A stretch of 64,000 nt of DNA from Ixodes scapularis (lineage: Eukaryota > Arthropoda > Arachnida > Ixodida > Ixodidae): assembly GCF_016920785.2 (NCBI RefSeq), contig NW_024609857.1, positions 188,431,027 to 188,495,026 on the forward strand. Direction: 5' to 3'. Both the position numbers and the translations under genes were made by a program. Below the pieces are notes generated by a model. That model saw only the letters and a list, made by a program, of their open reading frames with translations, was not told where the DNA came from and ran no database searches. This document shows, in pieces, positions 55,740 to 64,000 of the stretch (within the stretch, counting starts at the first letter, position 1; every line of letters starts with the position of its first letter).

Positions 55740-55890
55740 AGACTTGTGCTTATAACTTGAAAATGTAATGGATTACAATTACAAATTACCGAGTTTCAAA
55801 GGTTATGGATTACCGTTACAAATTAGTTTCGCTGAAAAGTAACGAATTAGTTTACTCGTTACGTTACAAATTACTTCAGGTTACTATTTC
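55740..55890. repeat. AT-rich repeat of the GTTACAAATTA type
   Basis: Words GGATTACAATTACAAATTAC, GATTACCGTTACAAATTA and CGTTACGTTACAAATTACTT recur. This composition is usual in the ends of small hAT-like elements related to those at 60285 and 63837, but no terminus is visible. Confidence 0.4.
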
Positions 55891-56182
55891 CGTGCATTTA
55901 TTTATTTATTTATTTGGTGATACTGCCAGTATTCTGTAGAACGCCCAGGCAGGAGGTGTACAAAACCAATACTCAAAAACAAGCGGAAGCAGTGCAAACA
56001 AACAGACAGAGCCACTGTTCAACAAAGTGTGAGAGTAGTGCTTCACTAAAAGCATCTAATGATCTCAAATTTACAACACTTTCAGGAAGGTTACTCCACT
56101 CACACGTGGTTCAAGGAAAAAAGGATGCTTTAAACAAAGTGGTTCGACACGATGGTTTGACAAGTGTTCATTGGTGTTTGCC

Positions 56183-57554
56183 TCACATGGGCCTTGTTTC
56201 GTTAAATGAAGTGTAATCACAGAGACGCAGTCGCAAATTACGTTGTATCATATTAGAAAAACACTTCAGCCGTTCTGTTTTCCTCCGGGTTGCTAAATCA
56301 CTCAATTCCGATCTTGGGTACAAATCTGAAACGAATGACATAAAAACATAACAATTGTACACAAACCACAATGTTTTTTTTTTTTTTGCACAGTTTCTAA
56401 CATAACAATTGACAGCTTTGTATGAGGGTCCCATATAATACATGCATATTCTAGCATTGGTCTTATGATGGTTTTATAATCAGTCAGTTTAGTTTCAGGT
56501 GAACAGAGGTTAATATTATGTTTCAAAAACCAGAGCTTCTGCATTGGTTTACGAGCTATAAACTCAATATGTGCACTCCATGACAAATCAGAGCTAATTA
56601 AAACTCCGAGGTATTTATATTGTTTAACAGTCTCGAGTTGTACTCCATTGATAGAATATGTAAAAAAACAAAGGGTTGTTCTCCCGTGTCATGGCCATTT
56701 GAACGCAGTTTTTACAGTTAAGAACCTTATTTCATTTTATGCACCATGCATGAACCATAGATAGACAATAATTTAATTCTTCTTGATCAGACGAGTTGTT
56801 TACCGTAGCAAATAAAACATAATCGTCAACAAAAGATCGGCTTTGTACTTGGGGTGGTGTATCTTTAAATCGTTAATAAAAATTAAAAACAAAAGTGGCC
56901 CAAGGACCGAGCCTTGGGACACGCCCGATAAAACGGGTGACTCGGGGGGAAAAACAGAGTCAACACTAAACACTGCGCACGGTTAGTAAGATAGGAATCA
57001 CGCCATCGTAATATGTTTTCGTTATTGATGATGTAGCCTAATTTATGCAGTAGTTTGTCATGGGAGATGCAATCGAACGCTTTCGCAAAATCTAAAAAGA
57101 TAACATCTGTCTGTCAGCCGATATCAATGAAAACCGGAAGTTCGTGTATCGTATGGACAAGTTGCGTTACAGTGGAAAAACCCCGTCTTAATCCATGCTG
57201 TTCGTCCTGAAAAAACATACTATCCTCAAAACATGTTATAAGATGTTTGAATACGAAGTGTTCAAGAACTTTACTGGCCGTACACAAAAGTGAAACAGGT
57301 CTGTAGTTTTCGACGCATTGACTGTCACCGGATCTAAATATTGGTGTCGCCCTAACATTTTTCCATTCATCCGGCACGTCTCCCGTATTGAGACTATGGC
57401 GATAAATCAAGTGCAAAACCTTTGCCAACCATTCAAAGTATCTAAACAAAAAAAAAACATTCCGAATGTCGTCGGGACCGTGGCTCTTCCTAACGTCAAG
57501 GTTAAGGAGGGCCGCAACAACTCCCTCTTCAGTAATGCTGATGACCGGTATCAC
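56183..57554 (-). pseudogene. LINE G reverse transcriptase remnant
   Basis: Frame 57114-57554: LLNLDVRKSHGPDDIRN, DVPDEWKNVRATPIFRSG, VENYRPVSLLCTASKVLEHF, QDEQHGLRRGFSTVTQLVHT. Past a stop, VIFLDFAKAFDCISHDKL with the catalytic Asp (about 57060-57110). The part 56600-57040 is strongly decayed; the catalytic pair is not seen. Frame 56302-56586: ELSWSAHIEFIARK-like thumb and IIRPMLEYACIIWDPHTKLS. C-terminal block EWSNLPESVVNLRSLDAFSE at about 56040-56100. Confidence 0.82.
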
Positions 57555-57872
57555 TATTCTAGAACTCTCATACCTTGGAACTATTTCCGTTTACACAGTA
57601 AATATAGACGTGAAGTACTCGTTGAAAGCATTTGAAATTAACTGCTTGTTATTTGTTAGGATATTGCACAGTTTCCATGTCTGAGAAAAAAAAATTTCTC
57701 TCGTTTCAAAAACCTCCAAAACTTTCGGACATCACTAAGCAGATAGTTATGCAAGGTGACGTTAAAACAAAAACGGTGTTTAGCATTTCTAACAGAAGAC
57801 GTCAACTGTCTGCGCAAAAACGGTATAGACGAAATGTTATTCCCGTTACTAAATTTACAAGCTCGCAGTATT

Positions 57873-58760
57873 TTACGCTCCAAATGTAGTGTCACGTGTA
57901 ATCCATGGGTTAAACTTTTTCACTCTCCTAATACGCAATGGAACAAACTTCTCAATGCAGTGGTGAACTATACCTCTAAACCGTAACCACAATCCATCGG
58001 TAGTACTTGTAACATGATCATACATATTGTAAAAAAACGAATAGCTTTCTTGCAGAACTTCTAAAATATCGACATCATCCGCATTATTAAAGTCACGGTA
58101 ACGCTTAATGACGATAGTAGTTGATAACTGACAAGCCAACCTTAGAGGGCATACTACTAAAGAGTTATCAGAGATACCTTCGACTATTTCGCACTGGGCA
58201 CCGTGTCGTGCAATCTTAGAGGAAACAAAAACCATGTCAAGAAGGCCTTCACTGGCATTAGTAACACCTGTCGAACTACGAACCAGTTCAGTCATCATAC
58301 ATGAAAAAGCAATGTCAACCAACAAATGAGACTGCTGACACTCCCGCAGGAGTTGCATATGACCCCAATCATTATGTGGTAAATTAAAGTCACCCGATAG
58401 TATAAGATGAGTGGTAAGATGCAGATATAACTTCCTGTGGTGCCAGCAGGTGTGATATATTGGCATGAGGCGGCCGATAAAAAACACCTACAAGGGTTGA
58501 CATCTTTGAAAAAAGCAGTTTTACCCAAATTATTTCAGCGTCGAAAGTACAGCTCTCAATAGAGCATGATATGCTATCTTTCACAGCGATAGCCACACCC
58601 CCCCCCCCCCCCCCCCTCTCGAACAGCGATCTTTTCGAAAAAATTTGTAACCAGCAGGAAATACCTCATCATTCGTCACTTGCTCATTAAGCCAAATATC
58701 TGTGACGACGACCACTTCTGGTTCTTATGTCAGAAAACGGCCCCTAGCACCGTTGCTGTG
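57873..58760 (-). pseudogene. LINE G endonuclease remnant
   Basis: From the right: a Ser-Asn-Ala-Arg-Ser-Leu-Leu-Asn start (58720-58770), GGG...VAIAVKDSISCSIES interrupted by the G-run (58560-58616), VGVFYRPPHANISHL (about 58440-58500), LILSGDFNLPHNDWG with intact GDFN, LLDMVFVS, and CEIVEGISDNSLVVCPLRL where the catalytic His of Ser-Asp-His has become Asn. The frames change twice. Inactive. Confidence 0.85.
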
Positions 58761-58785
58761 TTTAGCAGACTACGAGCATTCGAAT

Positions 58786-59690
58786 TTACGAGCCTAAAGG
58801 AGAGGATGCTACATTTGACTCCGGAGGCATACTATCACGGCCTGGGGTGTCACTGCTCGGTTTTAGAATGCCAATAAATGGCCTGATCAACGAGCCTGCG
58901 GGCCACAACTCAGCATTTAGAATCTTATCGAAATCATTTTCACCTAATGACACATGAAAGGAAGAGTAGCTCTCGTGCTTCGTGGTTAACTTCGTACAAA
59001 CGCCGAACTGTGGACGAACCGCACTGTTCGCAATGTTAGCAACGTCGTCACATGTAGTCGATGGATGCGGACGTGAAACAAAGAGTGCTCGACGCCTAGG
59101 AGGCCTAGGGGCGGCAGACAGCTTACTGTTTGCGCCAGTTCCCACAGAAGGCTGAGGCCCGCGGTTGCGTTCAACGGTATTGAAGCCATCGTAGCCGTTT
59201 TGGTTGCCCTGTGCAGCCGGGCCGAGCGCAGTTCCAGCGGACTCGTTGTCTTGCAGATGTGGTTCCTTCGGCACTCCGGAAGACGGCAAAGCGCCTAGGT
59301 GATGGGTAGTGCAGGTGTCACTGTTCGCCAATGCGGCCGTTGAGACTCGCGCGAGCACGGAGGTTGGTTTCGCGATTATCTCGCCGACAGAATGGTGGGC
59401 GTTGCTTTGCAGCATTGCTGCGGAGGAAGGCCAGGCTGGTTTCTGCAGCAGACTGTTTCGCAGTAATTCCGTGTTTTTGGCAAGATGCATTCGGAGAGAC
59501 TCGTTCTCGCTCTTCAGAGAGCGTACGTTGGGTGTAAGAGTGTCAATTTTTGGCACAGAAGACGCACCAGTTGTCGTAGCTCGAATTGTTCGTACGATGT
59601 GCGTTCTTGCGACATTTCCTGCGGCGTCCCATTGGTCACAGCCGAGTCGTTACTTGGGGGGGTCGGTCTCGAGGACGAAATGCTGTATGA
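58786..59690 (-). pseudogene. LINE G ORF1 (RNA-binding, coiled coil)
   Basis: Frame 58786-59556 is open for 256 codons; its N-terminal part continues from another frame up to about 59690 (SAVTNGTPQEMSQERTSYEQ) by a shift near 59560. The start is helical (LTPNVRSLKSENESLRMHLA), consistent with a coiled coil. A low-complexity middle is followed by a folded end: RALFVSRPHPSTTCDDVANI and SSFHVSLGENDFDKILNAEL, then WPAGSLIRPF. This pattern is common for ORF1 of CR1/Jockey-like LINEs: an RNA chaperone that binds the element RNA. Moderately well kept. Confidence 0.75.
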
Positions 59691-59813
59691 GGGGGAGGGG
59701 GGAGAGGGGGGTCCCAGCAAAATCGCAAAATCGAAGAGGTCGGGGGGGGGGGGGGGAGGGTCCGGGCTCCATGGGTTCCCCCCCCCCCCCCCTCCCCCGG
59801 CTACGTGCCTGGT
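59660..59813. repeat. G/C runs and a MITE end (CAGGCACGTAGCC)
   Basis: The right edge, read inverted, is CAGGCACGTAGCCGGGGGAG, the same terminus as the MITE at 20080-20244, preceded by C and G runs (59736-59795). The other end is not found, so this is a partial copy that overlaps the 5' end of LINE G. Confidence 0.6.
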
Positions 59814-59899
59814 TCAGACCTGTGGAACGCTTCATCTCGTTCGCTAACATGACTCTTTGCCCGAATCGGCAGCGGCTGATTGCCGAGCTATTTAAAAAT

Positions 59900-60290
59900 G
59901 TTACTTTATCATAAGATGCAGTCGAGTGTAGCCAGCAAAGTCCTATATTTTTTTCTTTTGTTTTGCATCCATAAGAAAATGTAAAATATGCAGCAAAAAG
60001 ATTGTTTCATTTCTGTCTGAAAAAAATGTTTTTTGTTGGCAATACAAAAATTCACGTCACAAGAAATATCTTTCTTTTTAAGCGAAATGCATGCGAGTAA
60101 TATTGCCCCGGAAAAGTGTATTCCTGAATTTGTATTTCTGAAAGCTTTTACAATTTTCAAGTGTATTCCTGATACGTATTGCAGCACTTTTGTACGGATG
60201 TATTTCAGGATCAGTATTTTGACTGTCTTCGTCTTGTACCTCAGTATTCGTATTTCCAAATAGAATTTAAAGTATCTCTACCCAATTGTG
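59900..60290. repeat. hAT-like non-autonomous repeat inside LINE H
   Basis: Near the right edge, read inverted, is AATTGGGTAGAGATACTTTA then TATTTGGAAATACGAATACT. This is a diverged match to CAGGGTTGGGCAGAAATATT / TATTTGGAAATACAAATACT at 2911. It begins exactly where the RT of LINE H stops (after VTS of the VTSGVPQG block). Left end not defined. Confidence 0.55.
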
Positions 60291-60299
60291 CTCGGGACG

Positions 60300-60994
60300 T
60301 TACACGAAGAGGGCAAGAAGACTAATCACAGGAATGTACATATTGAGATCTATTGGACATGTATGATTCTATCCAGTTTACTAACTGATCATTTTTCAAA
60401 ACTACAGAAAGTTTTTAAATACGTTTTGGGTGTGGTACACGATCAAAAGCTTTGAATAGTTGAAAGAAAATTATGTCTGCCTGACTCCTGTTGTTAATTG
60501 TGTTTGCGAGCTTGTCAATTAATTCAATAAGTTGGGTACTTGTTGATAATGATTTCCTAAAACCCTGCTGAGATTGTATGATGATATTGTGAGTTTTGAG
60601 TTATTGACAAAATGTGAAAGTACTCTAGAAGCTTACAACAACACTTGTTAGAGGTATCAGCGTATAGTTAGCCGGGTTGCTACTTTCGCCAGACTTATAA
60701 ATAAGGAAGTTTTCCAACTTCCCAATGATAAGGTAAAAAATACTCCATGGCAAATATATGTGGTAAAAAGGACTCAAAGATATTTGGACATTCATTCTGA
60801 ATAGCGCTTCCAAAACTCGTTATATATAACGTCAGGAAAGGACACCTCTTAGGGTCTTTATGATTTAACAAGTGAAAAATGCCACGCCCTGAAATCACTA
60901 TGTCCTCAATAACAGGTGAAAGGTCGATGCCAGTATCTGGCATAGATTCGTTATCCGACTTAAATACCGATTCAAAGAACTTGGTTAAAATCAT
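60300..60994 (-). pseudogene. LINE H reverse transcriptase, fingers and palm
   Basis: Frame 60695-60994 starts ILTKFFESVFKSDNESMPD and contains GRGIFHLLNHKDPKRCPFLT, a decayed SPGPDGI region, then a Tyr-His-Trp-Glu-Val-Gly-Lys-Leu-Pro-Tyr-Leu block. A NYTLIPLTSVV stretch (60640-60670) corresponds to NYRPISLT. Near 60450 comes FFQLFKAFDRVPHPKR with the first catalytic Asp lost (FLDxxKAFD became FQLFKAFD). No active-site pair, because the element is cut. Confidence 0.75.
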
Positions 60995-61507
60995 TAGAAG
61001 TTATAATTGTAGGTAGGGATTTACTTCTAGTAAGCGAGACATACCTCCAAAACCTTTCTCGCGCACGATAAAAATGAGCGTGATGTCACCTTAGAAAATA
61101 TCGTTTTGACTCAACAATGATGTGTTTATTTTGTGTTTATTTTATTTTTTTTTCTGTTGAAGTTGGATACCGTCTGTCAGAAACACCTGCTTCGCGTTTC
61201 TTATTTCTCTTCTTCCCTCGGGCCATTTCACGTTTCATATGAAGTATGTCTCTGTTGATCCATGAATTTCTAACCTCGTTTTTTTTTTCCTAAATGGCGT
61301 ACATTACCTAACACACGGGCTCACAGTGTTCAGGAAATATTATCACATTTTATCCATATCTGCCCAACAATTTCCAGAAAGACTAGTAAACACTTCACGG
61401 GACATTTCTAAATAGTCTTAAAGGCCAACATCGTCTGATTTTCTGTAATCTGGAACACCAGTCAGTTTTATATGAGAGAGATTATTTTTCTTGAAAGGAA
61501 TAATCAC

Positions 61508-62150
61508 TTAAACCATTTTATGATCAGCAGTACCTTCATGAATGTTGCGAGTACGAGATGGATCACTGAGCTTATTCTTTAAAAATGCAACATCCATTAA
61601 AAATTGGGTCCCACCTTGGGATTGTGTGAAACTCTCAACAATTTGGACTAAATTATAGGAGAACGCAATGTTCAAAAGAGCGTCACCATGGAGGCGATCC
61701 ACATGGCCAAGTGATAAATCGGACCAGTTTATACTTCGTAAATTGAAGTCACCTGATAATATAAAATTCCCATCCTAATTTACATACGTAGTTATTCAGA
61801 GTTTCAGCAAAACGTTCATTACGTCTATAAAATGATCAGACAAGAGATTACATACCTTGCACTGTTACTTTGCGCAGCAAGGGCTCTGATTTTAACATGT
61901 CGCACAGTTGCCTACATGTTACTTTTTGACGAAAAAATATCGCCACTCCATCTCAATTAGATCGTTTATCTTTTTTAAAGCATTATAGTTCGGGTAGCAT
62001 ATTTCAGAATCCAGTATATTTGAATTTACCCGTGTTTCAGTACCTACCATCAAGTCATAAAAATGTACTAATAATATTTGTTTAATGTCTTCAACTTTGT
62101 TTGCAACACTCCTGGCATTTATATTGATTAATTTGAGCTCACGAACATAT
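61508..62150 (-). pseudogene. LINE H endonuclease remnant
   Basis: From the right: ELKLININARSVANKVEDIK, LMVGTETRVNSNILDSEI with the TET catalytic Glu (about 62010-62050), then decayed sequence, then frame 61508-61702 with LLNIAFSYNLVQIVESFTQS, GTQFLMDVAFLKNKLSD and Ala-Asp-His-Lys-Met-Val in place of Ser-Asp-His. A Leu-Ser-Gly-Asp-Phe-Asn-like motif lies near 61745. APE-type fold recognisable, inactive. Confidence 0.72.
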
Positions 62151-62161
62151 TTACCCCGACG

Positions 62162-62593
62162 TCAGTTTTCTTGTCTCTCCAGCGGACCAGTAATCGTAGC
62201 TCGGCACCTCTTTTCCATGTCCGAATCATATGTATCATTATTTACAACCAGCTTGTCGTACCGTAAAGACACTTTGTCCTCTGGTTTTCTTGATTCCTTC
62301 ACAGACATCCACAATTGATTCGTTATCGTCTGCACTTTTTTAGAATAATCATCCGACACCAAGATGTTTATTCCCTCGAGCTTTCTGGCGTTCTTTATAA
62401 TTTCCAGTTTTTCAGTGAAATTGCATAACCGCATAATGACCGGACGGGATCTAGCGGATCCTTTTCTTCCAAGTTTGTGGATGCGTTTCACACTTGTCAC
62501 CGTAACTCTTAATGTGTCCTCAAATAAATCTTTTAAAACAGATTTGTTAAGCGACCCCACAGTTTCCCCATCATTTTTATTGATACTATACAC
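62162..62593 (-). pseudogene. LINE H ORF1, RNA-binding part
   Basis: A 143-codon frame: VTSVKRIHKLGRKGSARSRP, VIMRLCNFTEKLEIIKNARK, LEGINILVSDDYSKKVQTIT, KVSLRYDKLVVNNDTYDSDM. This is the pattern of L1-ORF1-like RRM and C-terminal domains found in many LINEs of arthropods. Before it (62600-62850) is a region with SNMGRRLNSIEEKMEWCLKS, a likely coiled coil, in another frame. Known role: trimeric RNA chaperone. The frame runs open to the stop at 62162, a short distance before the endonuclease start. Confidence 0.75.
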
Positions 62594-62959
62594 AGTAACA
62601 TCATTTCGTCTGCTGCGGTTTTTCAGATTATCAATTTTGTCTGTCGCAAACCTACCTGCTGTTTCAAATCTTGTACCTCACGATCAGCTTTAACAATGTT
62701 TTTTTTTTTGCGCTTTTTAAACACCACTCCATTTTTTCCTCTATTGAATTCAACCTTCGTCCCATGTTAGAGAGGTGCGCTTTCCAGGGCATGTTTAATT
62801 GAGTTAAGGTCGCGAGAGGACTTTTTTTACCTTCAAGAATAGTGGCCAATTGTTCCTCTATACGTACTTACAAAAGTTAAAGAATGTGTGCTATGGAATT
62901 TGATCCCTTCGGACCCCTGCCCCCCGCTTTAGGGGTTGCAATTTCGCAGATTCCGCGCC

Positions 62960-63837
62960 GCTAAAATACATGCAAATATGTATCGAAATACAAATACAAA
63001 AATACTTCGTCAAAAATGTATTTAATTACAAATCTAATTACATTTCCAAAAAAACATTTAAGTACAAGATACAAATACAACCATATGTATTTGGCCTCCT
63101 CCAAATACTTTTCCAAATACATTCCTCAAAATTTGCGTCAGCGACTTCAGGGCACCTGCAACGGGGTTCTGGGTATCTCATTTTAATTTTGCATCGCACA
63201 CTCGGGAGCTAGTGTGCGAGGCTCTAGTAACGTACTAGAAATATAATCACAAAAAAATGTAATAAGCTTGGACTTAATCGATGAAAAAAGTACAGAGCTT
63301 GAAGAAGATTTTTTTGTCGATTACATTTTGGTATAGACCAACAAAGAACCGAGACGACCAAGACGCGCAGCACTAGCTAGAGAATTTTTTATTGCTGCAA
63401 CTCGCACCAGTTACGAAAATCTGGACGACCCGCGCATTTAGAATGTTCCAGGCAAAAGTAAGGATGGAAATCAGGCTGGAAAGCTTCACGAGTTGTCACA
63501 GGCACTTATTTAGCCAGTCTGCCTGTGAATGTCGATTTCGACACTATTCTTGCCCTGAACTAGCACCGTGATCACAAAGTCACTAAACGCTTGTGCTTTA
63601 TTGAGAGACACTGCACTCGGTGCAGAACGTAGTTTTCTTCCTGCTCCGGACACGTCTTAGGATGAGCAAATTGAGTCGTGACAATAAATTTGAGGGATGT
63701 ATTTTCGCCCACAAAATCGTATTTAATTACAATTGTATTTGAAATACCCCCGTTTTAATATTTAAATACACACGTCAAATACACTACCCAATTTGTAATT
63801 AAATACAAATGCAAAATACACAAAATATATGAAATAC
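62960..63837. mobile_element. hAT-like non-autonomous element with CAGGGATGGGCAG end
   Basis: Right end read inverted: CAGGGATGGGCAGTATTTCA, then TATTTTGCATTTGTATTTAA. The left part (62970-63120) has the mirror-image kind of sequence (ATACAAATACAAAAATACTT, AATGTATTTAATTACAAA) but lacks the terminal CAGGGATGGGC. So it is probably a left-truncated element of the family also seen at 2690 and 59900. The interior has no transposase. No target duplication can be shown. Confidence 0.55.
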
Positions 63838-64000
63838 TGCCCATCCCTGGTCTATATGTAGGCCGTGGACTACTCGGCTTCAGGCAAACATCTCCGACAA
63901 CCATCCGCCGGTGTCAAAAATATAAAAAAATGAATAAAATAAAAAAAACACTGAATTATGCTACACGTTTCTTAACAAGGACTTTATAGTCAAACCCTCT
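63838..64000. other. No gene seen
   Basis: Short AT-rich end piece of the window. Confidence 0.4.

Larger units (their letters stand above)
55896..59700 (-). mobile_element. LINE G, near full-length with ORF1
   Basis: Minus strand from the right: ORF1 (about 59690-58786), endonuclease (58760-57873), RT (57554-56183), C-terminus (56180-55960), and a 3' tail of AAAT repeats at 55896-55916. Domain order is complete, about 3.8 kb. Breaks are numerous. A C/G run at 58597-58616 falls where LINE endonucleases have Gly-Gly-Gly codons. The 5' end is blurred by G/C runs and a MITE end at 59700-59813. Confidence 0.88.
60295..62870 (-). mobile_element. LINE H, ORF1 to RT palm, 3' part cut
   Basis: Minus strand: coiled coil and RRM-like ORF1 (62870-62162), endonuclease (62110-61508, decayed), linker, RT fingers (60994-60695), palm (60480-60300). 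The RT ends at the VTS before GVPQG at about 60296, where the repeat at 59900-60290 begins. The rest of the RT is not seen farther left. AT-rich compared with the others; a different subfamily, with ORF1 of another type from LINE G. Confidence 0.82.

Overview
The window reads as nuclear DNA from an arthropod, most likely a tick (Ixodida). The grounds are a crowded mix of decayed CR1/Jockey-like LINEs, tRNA-derived SINEs, a Penelope-like fragment, a Ty3/Gypsy element and hAT-type elements, and the lack of any operon or ribosome-binding-site logic. The tick assignment rests on remembered resemblance of these families to tick repeats and was not searched. I found no convincing host gene, rRNA or tRNA gene, or CRISPR array. 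Almost every coding signal belongs to a mobile element, and nearly all of those are broken.

Layout, left to right. 1-6 kb: a 1.66-kb hAT-type element with a perfect 8-bp target duplication, and a perfect 24-bp hairpin. 6.9-13.4 kb: two plus-strand LINEs (A, B) and a satellite of about 132 bp whose blocks lie on both sides of LINE B. 13.7-17.9 kb: a minus-strand Ty3/Gypsy element with one LTR and a primer-binding site, cut at its 3' end by a tRNA-SINE and flanked by (TA)n tracts. 18.6-19.5 kb: SINE copies and a Penelope-like GIY-YIG fragment. 19.9-31.5 kb: the richest region, a stack of nested insertions. Minus-strand LINE D is split by plus-strand LINE C. LINE C is split by a 6,095-bp DNA transposon with long inverted repeats, a TTTA target duplication and a two-exon transposase gene. 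LINE D also holds a small MITE.

36.3-37.5 kb: a palindromic MITE split by a 1-kb hAT element with a perfect 8-bp duplication. 37.8-40.2 kb: a foldback-like unit of inverted minisatellite arrays and inner palindromes. 44.7-46.5 kb: LINE E (plus). 51.7-54.5 kb: LINE F (minus), the best preserved RT in the window. 55.9-59.7 kb: LINE G (minus), near full length with an ORF1. 60.3-62.9 kb: LINE H (minus), with an RRM-like ORF1, followed by another hAT-like repeat. Between these are kilobase stretches (31.5-35.6, 40.2-44.7 and 46.5-49.9 kb) in which I see no gene.

The item most worth following up is the 22.55-28.65 kb transposon. Its transposase is only lightly damaged (one in-frame stop and one homopolymer frameshift), and its GT-AG intron joins phase correctly. 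Its roughly 940-bp inverted repeats carry a mirrored reading frame. Its right end exists twice, as an old diverged copy inside the current one.
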